Source: Lates calcarifer
Lineage: Eukaryota; Chordata; Actinopteri; Centropomidae
Reading direction: 5' to 3'
Assembly (NCBI RefSeq): GCF_001640805.2
Contig: NC_066847.1
Location: 23,923,504 to 23,987,503 of the forward strand
DNA: 64,000 nt
Under the pieces are notes generated by a model. The model was not told the origin of the DNA. It saw nothing but the letters and a program-made list of their open reading frames with translations, and did no database searches. Positions 12,401 through 25,500 of this stretch are shown piece after piece. The stretch's first letter is position 1; the number at the start of each line of letters is the position of its first letter. A program made the position numbers and the translations under genes.

Positions 12401-15400
12401 GTGGGAGTGGCTGTCTGGCTGTTTGCTCAGACAAAAAGTGAATATAATCTATAATTACGTATAAAAGTAAGATCCTACATGTAATTTTAGATTCTGCTTC
12501 CACTGAGGATAATGTGATTTACTTTTGGAAAGTCATACTAAATATGAGCCATAAGGGGGGCGTCACCACCACCTAAAGTTTAGTCACTCTAAATTTGTCA
12601 TGAAAGAGTGTGATTGTTAGAAGGAGGAGACAGAAGCAACAGCAGCAGCAGCAGCAGCAGCGGAAAAGCAAACTAGTTTGAGGAAAGGCACAACATGCAT
12701 ATTAACTGCCTGCTGATACCATACGCTCTAATTTCCATTGAGACTTTTGCAAACAGACAGATAGACAGAAGGATATAAATATTTCCCAGTCAGCCAGTGA
12801 GAACAATCCTTTATGCATATAGATTTGGTATCAGTAGGTGCAGTAAAACCTAATGCTTCTCTCATCTCAAGCAAATAGACTGTCAGAGAGTGGGGAAGTA
12901 AGAGGAAGAGAGAGATTGACATAGTGATAGAAAGAGGGAAAAGTCTTTGTAGAGTATCTGTGTGTGCATGTATGTGCATCTGTTTTGTGCAGTGTTATTT
13001 TAATCCCACTCTGGCAGGCTCTCAGAGTAGTGCTGTGTCATTATCTATCACCAAACATTTATGTTGTCTTTTTGGCTTACTGACTTCCTGTTTGTATGTG
13101 AGTCTTTCTCTCGCTCTCTGTGTATGTGTGTGTGTGTGTGATATAACAGAAAACTGCTGTATCATCCCTTACTTTAAAATCTACTGTTGTCTTTTGGGTT
13201 TACTGTCTGATTGGCCACGAGGGACGAATCCAATGGCAGCACATCCATCGGGATGAAAACAAATATACTCTATATAATTTTAATATCTCATAAATTTCTC
13301 ATGCATGTTTATTTATGCAGCAAAAATTGGATTTCCACTCTCTTTCTGAAAAGCTATTTCCCTTAACTTTGGAGAAAAATGTTGAGAAAGATTTGAATTA
13401 GAGTCATTCATGGTTTTATGCATAATCAACAATTAAAGGGAAATACTTTGATACGCTGAGTTTTCATTATATTTTGCTGCAGTGATGTAGTTTCCTTCAT
13501 CTCCTCTTTAATCATTTCCCTGTAGGATGAGTGACAATCCCCATGTGGCTTCCTGTTTCTGTAAAGCTCTCATAATGAAAGATGTGTTCATAATGAGACG
13601 AAGATAAAGTATGAGGCATTGACATGTAGATTTATCAGCCGTCCATATTGAAACTTTACTGGATGATGGTACCTCTACCACCCAAAACAAGGATGATGAG
13701 TTCACAGGCCTCATTTATGACTATACATACAATAAAAAGTAAATCTATAGCAGATAGCATATAGAGTTCTATTTAATACATATTGTGTTATGTACCACAT
13801 TGCAGTTTGTTTTTCTACATTGTTGGCCAGGGATTAAGAAAATGACTCATCACTAAATATTAAACCGAACACATATCCTCTGTCAGATGCAAAAAATTCT
13901 CAGTGCTCTGATAAATTTTCAGATGTGTCAGATTTCCCCATGTTACACACGGTGTAGTTAATTCATTGTCCATATTTGTGCTCTGCAGTGGAGAAACTAA
14001 GATTTATTAAGGAGATGTGTTCAGTCATTTCTCATTCTAATAAGGGAGGTACAGTAACATATTTCCCAGGGTACAGTGCATTCATTGTAGCCTTACCACA
14101 GGAGCCAACTGGCATGTTTGCACCAATAAATTATACATACTAGTATGTAGCATAGAAAGGTAATTATTGGTACCTTGAGGACCATTGAATGAAATGAAAC
14201 TGTTTCCCCCAAATGAAGTTTTATGTAGTCTGTATTTAGGTGGTATCGCTTCAGGTTTACAATAAAAATCTGTTTTCCACAGGACCACTGAAGGGTGCTC
14301 AGTCAATGGAGTCTCAAGAAATTTTGAAAATAGTATGCATTTCGCTAAAGACTTGAATTAAGAGAAGTTCCCACTGTGAAAGGATTACATGACGAGAAAC
14401 AGCCAGAGTCAGGATGAAAAAATAGTGGAAACTGTGGGTGGAGGGTGGAGGTTGTGAAGGCAGATGGGTGCAAATGTTTGGCTTCAAGCCTGGCAACTTC
14501 AGCATGCGTGTACACACACACACACAGAGGTAATTTCTGACTGATTGCAGCATCTCCATATGGTCCACTATAGTTTATATCCATGATACTCCTTTCACCC
14601 TGACCTTTGGATGTTAAATGGGCAGTTACCCTCAGTTTCCTGCTTTTCTTTCTTTTACATTCCATTTCTCTCATTCTTGTATCTTTCTTTGTCCTAGTTT
14701 TCATGTTTTTCTTCTGTGTTTAAACTAGGCTTTATGCACTTCCACTGAAGCCTTGCAGTATAATCCATCTCACCAAAATGAGTTTGGTTTAGTCTTAGAC
14801 ACATGCAGATTATTTTGGCAAACAAAAGTGGAGGCAGTTAAAACTCAGATGTCCCTGATAACAGGGAACAGTCAAAGTCAAAGTTATCCTAAAAGAAATA
14901 CTAACTCTGACTAACTCTGTTGGAATAAAACCAAAAACCAACAGTGTTGACCAGTTGCAGTCAACAGTATAAAATAATGTGCAAACATTTTGTCAGCTTG
15001 TGCACTCAGGGCAGTTAGGTCCAAATGCTTGGCTTCATGTTGGTTGTGAAACTGCCATTTTCCTGTGCAAACATGCCAAATTGGTTATATTTGGAGTAAA
15101 CTGCAACCTAATACAGCACCTAATCATATGTACAAATGTAAACTCGTGTGCATACCTAATTACACATATACATATTCATGTGTTGTATGTGTGTGCATGC
15201 TAGTGTGTATGTTGCGTGTCTGCATGTATGTGGGTGAGTTTGTGTGTGTGTCTTTGCATATTATTTAAAGGAATGATGGGTTGTCATATGCATTATTCAC
15301 TAGTACTTAGAATAAGGCACCTGCCATATGGTTCCAGCATAAAATATCCATTTACTGGTGCAAGAGCCAAATTTATTTTATGCCATCAGCAAATTCTGTT

Positions 15401-18400
15401 AACAAGGGGGACCGAACGAGAGAGGGAGAGAGAGTGCGAGGAAAACAGAAGAGAGAGTAGCTCCTGGGAGGTTTTCTTGCCTGTGGTACACTGAAATCTC
15501 ACTACCAAACAAGCTTCAGCTATTTAAATTGCTCGTGGTGTTTTGCATTTTGCTGCATCATGCCTCATTATTTCTTTACATGATAGTTAGATATTAAGCC
15601 TGATTAATTTTGAAACTAAATGATTTGCTTTAACTGAATGTTGTAACTGTCAGTATAGTTATATTTCTACCATTAACACTTTATATGGATGCTTAACTGT
15701 TCATTTTTTCTGCTGTCAGCACACCAAATAGATGTTCAACAAGGTGCCACTTGTCTATGTGATGCATAATACAAAACAGTGAAGCTCTGACCTTAAGTTT
15801 AGCGTTATTGCAACCCTAATGCAGACTGCCGGCATTGAACCTGAAACCTTTTCACACAGTCCTCAGTCAGTCAGTCAGTCAAAGCTTTAGTGGCACATTA
15901 TGCATTATGTAGTGTGTACTTTAATCAGTTTTACTCTCCAAATAACCAAACTTACCAAAAACGTCCACATTTTTCTCAAAGTAGTTTACTGTCTTTGCAA
16001 AATTAGAGAGACTTTGGAGCACCATATACAATCCTTACTGAATATACAGCCTTAATGAATATACAGTAGTTTTGTGCAGACTTGGAGTGTGCTCTGTGTG
16101 TGAGTCTCTCCTGGTTGGAGTCTTGAGTTATCTGGTGGGTGGCGGAGTTGGATGGTAGATGGTGCCTGCTGGACAAGTGACAGGGACAGTAAATAAAAGG
16201 TTTACAGTTAGAAAATGTGCAACAGTTTGTCCTTTCCAATATTGTTAAACATAACTTTGAGTTATTGCAAACCATTCAAAGGATAATAAACAGAAGTGAC
16301 CAGAGTTACAGATTTTTACTTCAGTGGTTTGCTTCATGTTTTTATCTGGTTGAACATGGAGGTTCTGTTAACTACTTTCATATAGAACAACAGAATGTAG
16401 TCCTACCGATTGTTGCCCAGCGTTTATGTGCCACTTGATACCTTTAGTAATTAAAATATTGGTCCCTGAGAGATGTCTGTACTGTAATCTCTAATGAACA
16501 GACTGGTTGTTTGTTGTGTAATATCCTGTTGAACATAGTCTTAACATGAAAACAGAATTTTTCTTCCTCAGGAATAAAGAAATCTGTGCTAAATTAATCT
16601 TTCGGTCATTTTTCTATTTCTCTCTGTCTCCAGTGTTCCTCGGCGTCTCTGGCTTGTCGACCTACCAGGTGCGCTCCAACAGCATGTGTGTCCAATGGCA
16701 GCCTCTCCTCCATGCCACATTATACAGAGTCTCCGTACAGTCTACACTCAGTAAGTACATTCACTGTTAGTGGGAGTGAATGACAGTGTTTGTATAAAAA
16801 AAAAAGGTGGAGAGAAAATTAGTTCATTTCTTGATTTAGTGCTTTCATTAGTTTTGCTCTTTGTGTGAGAATGTGATACCAGACAGGCAGCTCACTCCAA
16901 GTGTTAACGTGATTGACTTATTTGTTCTGAATTCAAATTAAGTACTGCTCAAATGTGGTCTGGGTCACACCTTTTAAATGCAGTTTAAAAAAAAAAAAAG
17001 TTTAATTCAGGCAAAGTTTTTGGGAACAAACAGTAGTCCTAGAGCGCATGCACAGTCACACAGTTAGTTGTTCTCATCAACATTTCCATGTGCACCTTCA
17101 GCCCTCCCAATATGTTCAGCATTCTACATTGTGAGAAACGAGGCTTTTGCCAGCTAAGTGACTGGAATGCGATTCAGTCAGTAAATCAAACACTTTTACT
17201 AGAGTTGTGATATTTGGTGAGGTGGCTGGATTCAGTTCCAAACTGTGAATATGTTTCCTTATAGATTTACAGTCTGTCTTCATGAAAACGTCTCCTCCGT
17301 TTACTGAGTACTACTAAGACGAGTCAGCCCAGGACTCAAGATACACTGTGTGTGTGTGTGTGACAGTTACATGTGTGTCGGTTATGTATACCTTTCACAC
17401 GTCATCTGGTTTCATGTTGATATGAGCCTCTGAGGAAATGAATGTTATATATTTCTGTCATTCTCACATGGCAGTGGTTTACATTGTGAAGGATTTTTAT
17501 AAATCTCTGTTTGTCGAAAGGAAGGGAGACTTGATATGCACGCAGTCTCTCCCTAATAAACGACATGGGAGGAAAACCACTTTGAGAATAGCTCATGTCA
17601 TTCATTTCATCAGAATTAAGAGAGTAAGGAGTGTGACCTTTAGAAGCTGTTTATTGTGTAGATTATGCAGTTATCAATTGTTAAAAAGGGAGACAGAGGG
17701 AGGAAAGAAGGATTAAAGAAATCTATTTAAACAAATCAATCAGAAAAAGAGAAAAATAGATCTAAACTCATCTTTTTAACTTTTTGTACTTTATTCTCCT
17801 TTTATTTTACTTTGAATTAAGTGTCTACAATATAAAAACCTTAATAAAACCTTTGCACAAATTATCCTGTCAACAAGAAAGTATTCTGGAGCTGGTCCAC
17901 TCACAGTCAACAACTTCAAGTTCAAATTTTATTTTTATCTGTCCTCAGAGGGCAATTGGTTGTGCAGCACAGGTTCATATAAAATCTGCAGTAAGAAACA
18001 CTGTTGAAATAGTGACAACATTGTTGATATTTTTCAGTGGTTCTTTGCAGTAAATAGACAGCTAGAGAAAATGCCACATCGATACTTGGTTATCTCTAAC
18101 ATGGTTTTATTGAATGCATGACCCAGTTGACACTGGTTGATTCCTGCTTAGTCTTTTGATTATTTATCTGCCCAAGAGTTCATTTCTGAAATGTCATCAA
18201 GGGTCAAAAGTTCACAGCAGAACCAGATGCAGTGGTGGAGGAGTTTTTACTTACCCAAAAACCCCTGAGAGGATAATGAGAGAAGGTGCATGGGTATACG
18301 ACAGTACAGGCTGGCAGTCTTCCGAAAGTTGTACCACTTTCATCACCAAGTTTCACGGAAGTGGGTTTTCACACTGGTAGCTCTTTGGCAAAAATATGTG

Positions 18401-21400
18401 TCCTTCCTCATTTATTTCAGCGAGGCTACTGTTGTGGTGCAGCAGGGGGATCATGTCACAGATAGCTCCAGGGGGGGAAAAACAGTTAATGTTGCATGAA
18501 AAGAGTCAGTGTCACCTCACAAGAGTGTGAGAGTGTGCACAAAAATGAGAATACCTTGTAACAAGCAGGGCACAGAATATGTGCATATCATGCTGCTGGC
18601 CTCACCAGCGTCAAGGAAGGGAATCTGGCTGAGTACAAAGCTGTCTGCTGGACCCATTTTAAGTTTTACTCCTGAAGCACTACTCCTTTTTGAAGCTCTA
18701 CTCTCAGTTAAGAAAAGTTGCAGTATTTTTCTCCTGTACCACACAAGTATGGTTGTAAAAATTTTGCAAAAAGTTATAGAAATATTGGTGAATAAGGCTG
18801 AAAAATAAATTGGGGGACCACTGCATATGCACTTATTTGCGTACATATGCACAGGAAAGACACTTGTATTTGTGCCCCTTTTCCACTCAGGCGTGTCAGT
18901 GAGACAGAAGTCATTACCCGCATTACAGTGCCACACCTATTTTAGCACACCTTATTAACATTATTAATTGCACCTATTTGGTTATGTCAAAATGTTCTCT
19001 GTGAGAAAGGCCTGTAGCTCTGTTTTAAAGTGTTGATTAAAATAAATGGGAAGCTAGAGCTTGTAGACACACTGTAAATAAAAGCTACTTCCATTTGAAG
19101 GTAACATGAGCAGTAAGTGATGTTTATACACCTTTTACTGCTGTTTACTGGTGGTAGACAGACAGTGGAAGACTTTTCTCTTCCTTTTTTCTTCTTTCTT
19201 CCTTCTATTTATCTTTGTCTCTCCTCAGATATTCTAGCTGGAGTTTAGAGATTTGCTTTAATCCGTGCAGAGCCAACCAGCTGCCTAAACACCTTCTCAG
19301 ATGGAAAAGTGCAGCCTCTCAGTGACAGCTGTTTCCCTAAACTTTATTATCTATGGCTGTTTCCTGTGTGGAGGAGGGGCTAATTTGTCACTCTCCAAGA
19401 TGAGAGACACATTAGGAAATAGAATTAGACTAATGAAACTGACAAATGACAGCTATTAGTGTGTGTGTGTATATGTGTGCTTCCAGTTTCCAGTTTGTCC
19501 CTTTTTGGCTGCCAACATAAATTCTCTTTTTTTTATTGCTCTGTGATGCTGTACTTCTACAGCCTTTCAAAACAAACACTAAATTGAAAGCGTCTACAAT
19601 CCAAAGGAAATTGACAAAGGAAGAGGAGAGAAATCAATAATATGATTCATGTCATTTTTCATTGGATATAATGATGTTTTCCTGCAGTCTTTTTTTAACT
19701 TCAGAATTGTCTAGTTACCTTACTTTTTGGTTCAATAAATGAGTAAAGCTCCACAGGCTACTGTTTGTCTCCTAATTTTGTGTTTGTTTACTTTTGTCTG
19801 TGATAAATCAAGAGATTGGATGAGTTTGAAGTATCAGAATCAATTTTGTGAAATTTTGTGGTTGAATAAAATCAACAAAGCATGAAGCTTCACCATGGAA
19901 ACTGAGTCATGTGTTGAGCTGAAGATTTCCCAAATTAAATCCTACTTTTTCTTACCTGAAAATAACGTGTTAATATTTGTTTTTCTATTACGGATAATAT
20001 TAAGTTATTTTTACATGTTTTAGATACGCAAAAGTGCATTTGTCTGCAGTTGGAGGCAAGATTTTCCGAAGTTTGAATCTTCAGGTGTTTGTGCAGTGTA
20101 GTGAATTACTGCTCAGCAGCTAACCTTCAATGTGCCGTGGAGCAAGGCACTTTGTTACCTGACGACTCCAATAATCCTGCTTAGTATCCAACTCTCTAAG
20201 AAAGTGATTACACTTGGCAGCTCCCAGGTTTGAATATGATTCAGTACATGGCTGAAAATGAAGACGTGTGCTCTGTAAATAGGGTTAATTCGAAACAGGA
20301 ACGTTTAGGGGGATTTGAGCTTGTTAGGATTTTATGACTCTTGATCTGAACTTGACGTCATTTTTTGTTTTTGTTGTTTACTTGCAGATAGTCAAAGGCA
20401 AGAAGTGAGCCTTGGAGGTGGTGCTTCCCGACAGTGCTTCTATGACCTCACGCCCAGCAGCCAATACCAGATCAGCGTTCACACGCAGATGCAAGAAATG
20501 GAGGGACCTTCAGTCTCCATCACTGACATGACCTGTATGTTGCAAATGTTTTATGTATTGTAAATACACATGCTTGAATGTCTTACCATTTATTTAAAAT
20601 TTTTATCAACATTTTTAAGGAGGTTGACTCACACTCAACCATTTTATCCTCATGTTTTACACCCATTTTTAGTCCACTGCCGCTCTCTCCTCCCTCACTC
20701 TAAATTTTCACCCATTACCTCATTTTCCCCAATTAATCCTTCCAATCTCTCTTTATGTCTCTTTCTCCTTCTGTCCATCTGTCCCCCCTGTAGCCACCTT
20801 CTGCCACGCATCTGTCTCACCTCTGCAACCCTCTCTTCTACCTCCAGCTTTCTTCACTGTGGTCAGTCTCTTTCTCTCTCTCTCCCTCTCAGTGAAGATA
20901 AATTCTGCTGTTGCAGTTCATTGATCAGCTGATGAGCTGAGGTGAAGCTCACAGCTCCAGGGACCAGGAGGGGTCGGTTCACAACCAGAATTATAGATAG
21001 ATAGATAGATAGATATGGTCTCAGACACACACACACACACACACACACACAGATTCCTGGACTGATGTTGTTGATCCACAGATTTTGAGTCAACAACTGT
21101 GGATTAAATTCAACAGGAGACTGTACAGTTTGGTTTCAGCAATGGTTACTGGACTACAGACACTGCTAGTAGAAGTATTAAGATAATATACTTAAGTAAA
21201 AGTAGTAAAACCACCATATAAACACGCTTCATTTCAAGTACCATAATCAGGATATTGTGCCTAAGAATCAAAAATAAAAGTGTTCATTATGCAGAGTGCT
21301 AAATTATTATGAAGGTCTTATATTACAGGGTCATTATTAGATGAGTCTTAATGCTGAAGCTGGTGGAGAAGTAGATCATTTAACCACTTAATATATTGCT

Positions 21401-22382
21401 GGGTACTTTATTTTACAACAATGCATTATATTTTATAAGATGATCTCATCCTTCATATGTAAAATCTGCACAGTAGCCGAATTGCTGTCACACAAATGTA
21501 GTGAAGTGGAGGGAAGTTGTACAAAATGGAAATACTAATTAAGGTAAAACTACCACAGGATTGTATATAAGTACAGTATTTGTAAATGCACTTACTGTAA
21601 AACATGGTCCAGTAATACACTGATATCATTTGTCTGTGACCTTTTAAAAACTCATGGAAATACTTCTTGGGAAGGCACAGTGTGGAGAGAGACAGTGAAG
21701 ACAGGAAACAGCAGGACGGAGAGAATGACATCAACAGCAACATGAACCACTCCTAAACTCCAGAAAGTCCCCAGTGTTTATTGTTCAGTGACATTTGCCA
21801 CAATGTACTGGCGGGCAAAAAAGCTCAACAGCAAAGTTCACAATTGACTCGAACGCATTATGTGCTAATTATTTTAGCATGGAAGCCGAAGAGACATTTG
21901 CTGAGATAATTTTATCTACTTTGTGGAGTTATGTGTCCCTTCTGTGGGCAGTCGCCACCGTTTCCAAGATGATTTACTCGCTGTACTCTGGTTTGACAGA
22001 ACCCACGGCTTTCTGGAAAGTAATTGGCTTGGCACTGAGGCATACCTTAACCTGGGGCTGTTTTTGAGTCTGAAAAAACAGCCTCTGGTCAGACAGATAC
22101 TAGACTGATGAAAATAGCACCTTTGCTGTGCCCAACTTAGAGGAAGAAGGGAAGAGAGGTCTATAGAAAGAGCAGAAAGATGAAGTTGACTGCTGTAACT
22201 CGGTCATGGAAATATACAGAACAAAACACAACAGCGGTATATGTACCTATAGGCTGTAGACACTGATTGGATGAGAAATCTTTTTTACTGTAACTGAGCT
22301 GTTGGAGGAAGGAGGAGGATTAGGAAACTTTCAGCTTGATAGCAACAGCCTACTGCTCTCATGTGTTGTCAGCTTATTGACC

Positions 22383-22439
<57 letters not shown>

Positions 22440-22536
22440 CGCTTGTTTATATGTGTGCCCTGCAGATAAAGCTGATGATGGTACCACTTGTCACTGCCAC
22501 CATGATCGATGACCTTGTCTTGTTTCCCTGTTTGTC

Positions 22537-22574
<38 letters not shown>

Positions 22575-25500
22575 TCTGTGTCCAGTGCCAGCACCCACTC
22601 AGGCTCCGACTGAACCACCCACCACAGAGCCCCCTCCCACCATCCCGCCTGCTAAGGAAGGTGAGCGAGACGCTAAACACAAACACACACTCATTCTTAT
22701 GTGATTTTTTTCTAGTCATGTGGGTAAACTTCACAGTACTCTGGTTGCTTTTTTGTGATAACTGTCGTCACCTGACACCAAAGTTTTATCAGTCTTGAAA
22801 TTAATTTTTTGTTATTGTTTTTGTTGTAATTGTAAAGTAAAACCGTGCAGGCAAACTTGTGAATCATTACACTGTATATACACCAGCTGTTATATGTGAT
22901 AAGATATAACAGATGCAACAGATATATATAATAATTTCAATTGTTTCTGTGGAGGTAAGGAAGATAACATTTTTGAGAGGAATTGTGATTTAAATTACTC
23001 TTTTGAGTAATTGGTTTATTTGGCACCCATTCCACTGTATATTTGAAATAGGCAGGTGATATTCCAACTGAAATTTTGATGCAGAATGTGGAGTTATTCA
23101 GTGGTTTGTGTATCTTGAAATAAGTATCTTACTTTAATTGGGTAAATGCTAACTTTGATGCATTAAATTGGTGTGTAAAATCGGATCTGCATTGGCATAT
23201 ACTTTCCATCAAATGATTTGAATTGGGATTGGTGGCAACAAAAATCTAATTGAGACATTGCTACACAGGGAAATGTAACCAAAGTATATGGAGCAGTACT
23301 TATGCTCTTAAATTTAAGACAGACTAGCCAGCACAAGTGGCATGGTTTTGAAAGAGGAACAGTATATTACTTTTAATAGAGTAGCTATGCTATGTCACCC
23401 TGTGCTCTTTACACAACTGTGAACTGTGTTTAGTTTCAAAACATAAATAGTGACCTGGAAGGAAATGTGGGGATTTGGGGGGCACTATAATAAAATTAGG
23501 GAGCGTAACTTTAAGGTAAGCAAAAAGGGAAAAAAGAAAAGTGCCCCACAGGAAGTCAACGAGACATTTACTGTATCCACAACGACTTTATTGTGTGAAA
23601 CGTACCCAGGCTGTGGACTGTGTCTGATGCCAAAATAAAGTAATACTACTCTAATCCTGGTTTATTAGCTTATTACCTCAGGCTTAGCAGAGTTAACCTG
23701 ACCGCTCCCATCCAACTTCAGCTTCAGTACAGTCTCTTTTAAGCACCTAGCATATTCAGTCCAGCTACCATCTATACACAAGGCACCCTGGCTACAGCCT
23801 ACAGGGTGCACCTCTGATTGACAGCTGAATGACACAACTCTTGTATTTACAGTATGTACTATTTCTTATTGTCTTTACTCAGGAAGCTATACTGCTTATG
23901 AAATAAATTGTCCTTATGAAGGAAATCCAAACATATCATAATGATCATAATGACTTTAAGACCAAGGATTAAACTCCACTGTACTTTAAACCTGAATGTA
24001 AACAGTAAATGACTTGTGAGATCAGACAAGTCAAATATTCTCACTTGGGTTTTTTTTTCCAAAAGGCTTGACAAGCTTAAAAAGATTAGAAACAAAAGGG
24101 TATAAGTTCACAGTCCGACCGTCCGCCTCCCGCCCAGACGATCCTCCTCCTCTGTTCCTGTCTGATGGGCTCAGGTTAAAGGCTGACCCGCAGACATGAA
24201 CCGACACACCTGCTGAGCCCGTCTGTAAGCATTTCTGTCTGAGTTTCTGACCTTTGTCAGGCCGATGCCTCCGTCCGTAATGACAGGCAACCTTTACTCA
24301 GGACAGAGGAAAGAGAAAGTAAGGTGCGTGTTTGTCTGTAAGTGGGAGAAAGATAGGCAACAAAAAAATGAAAAAGACAAGAGGAAGAGAATGAAACGAA
24401 GTGATTGACAGGATGAGAAAAACAGGCAGACATAGGGCTGCAGACAGAAAGCAGAGGGAAAATGGCAGAAAGAGACAAAAGAGGAGAAAGACACAGTAGT
24501 AGCAACAGGAAGAGGGAAGTGAGAAAAAGACGTGCAGCACAAAAGCAGAGATATTAGATTAGAGGCCTGGGTTCACATCCACAGTCCTGTCTGTGGGCAG
24601 GTTTAGGCAACAAAAGCACTTTGGTTAAGATTTGGGAGAGACTGTGGTTTTGGTGGAATGTAAATAAAAACTGTCACTGTGAACTTTTTCTGTATGAAAT
24701 CACAACTTTTCCCTAACCTTAACTAAGTGCTGTGAGTGCCCACACATAACAATAAAAAGATTCTGTAATGCTATAGTTGATACGTTTCCTGCAAAATGTA
24801 TTTGCTGTTGTAGTTTAGTTGTATATAAACATAATTCTTAGGAGACAGCGTTGGTTCAAGACAGGTCACAACACAGAATGAAAAAGTTTTTATCATCACA
24901 TCAGAATCAGCCACATAAAACCTTTTAATCAAACCATTCTCCAGCCGACCTTTAACTTGACATTTGTGAAAAGCACAAACACTTGACTGATGAAGTTCTA
25001 TAAAAATATACGATTAAAGCATTTGTCTCTGAAGAAAAACAATAACACCAGAAGATTTTTGTATCATTTGATATTTCCTCCTCTCCTCTCCTCTCCTCTC
25101 CTCTCCTCTCCTATACTTTCTTGCATTTAGAATTACAACCATTTTTCCTCATAAACAGTGTAGATACAGTTCATGTTTTTTCCAGGAAGTTATGCAGGCT
25201 GACATGGTCTTGAACTGGGCTTTGGAATTTAGCGCAGACTTAGAGTTTGAAAACTTGTTAAAACCACAAAACAACTTTACAGCAGCAAAGATAAGGCTAC
25301 TGGGAGTCATTTAGAAACATGAGAAGAATAAAAGCAGAAGGAAAAGTCACTGCTGGACCAGAAATATGAATGAGCAGCTTACGAAGGAAGAAGACAAAAA
25401 CACCAACACATTGGATATTGAACATTTTTGTGGTCAAATAAGAGTTTGAAACTCTAAGTTAAAGTGTGTGTCATACCTTTATTCTTATAAACTCTACAGT

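Larger units (their letters stand above)
20535..22585 (+). other. Intron (2,051 bp) dense in simple and dispersed repeats
   Basis: A pyrimidine-rich region covers about 20640-20890. A GATA tetramer run (20993-21014) and a (CA)n run (about 21026-21051) follow. The teleost dispersed repeat at 21155-21605 is annotated separately. Long GT arrays lie at 22387-22432 and about 22538-22572, the latter almost reaching the next acceptor. No gene seen. Confidence 0.7.

Noticed and set aside
12640..12660. (CAG)7 as a potentially expandable coding repeat
   Set aside because: It is short and intronic, with no open frame of interest around it.
18517..18936. 139-codon reverse open frame, the longest non-repetitive reverse-strand frame
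   Set aside because: No recognisable motif, no splice or promoter context, and in the antisense direction within an intron. Frames of this size arise by chance over 64 kb.
22361..22798. 145-codon forward open frame full of Cys-Val repeats, and similar frames at 7052, 8408, 49043 and 63269
   Set aside because: They are translations of (GT)n microsatellites. The only real coding part is the 75-base linker exon, which is read in a different frame.
24257..24542. Three overlapping reverse-strand open frames rich in Ser, Phe and Leu
   Set aside because: All three frames are open because the sequence is a purine-rich low-complexity tract. No domain or codon pattern supports a gene.
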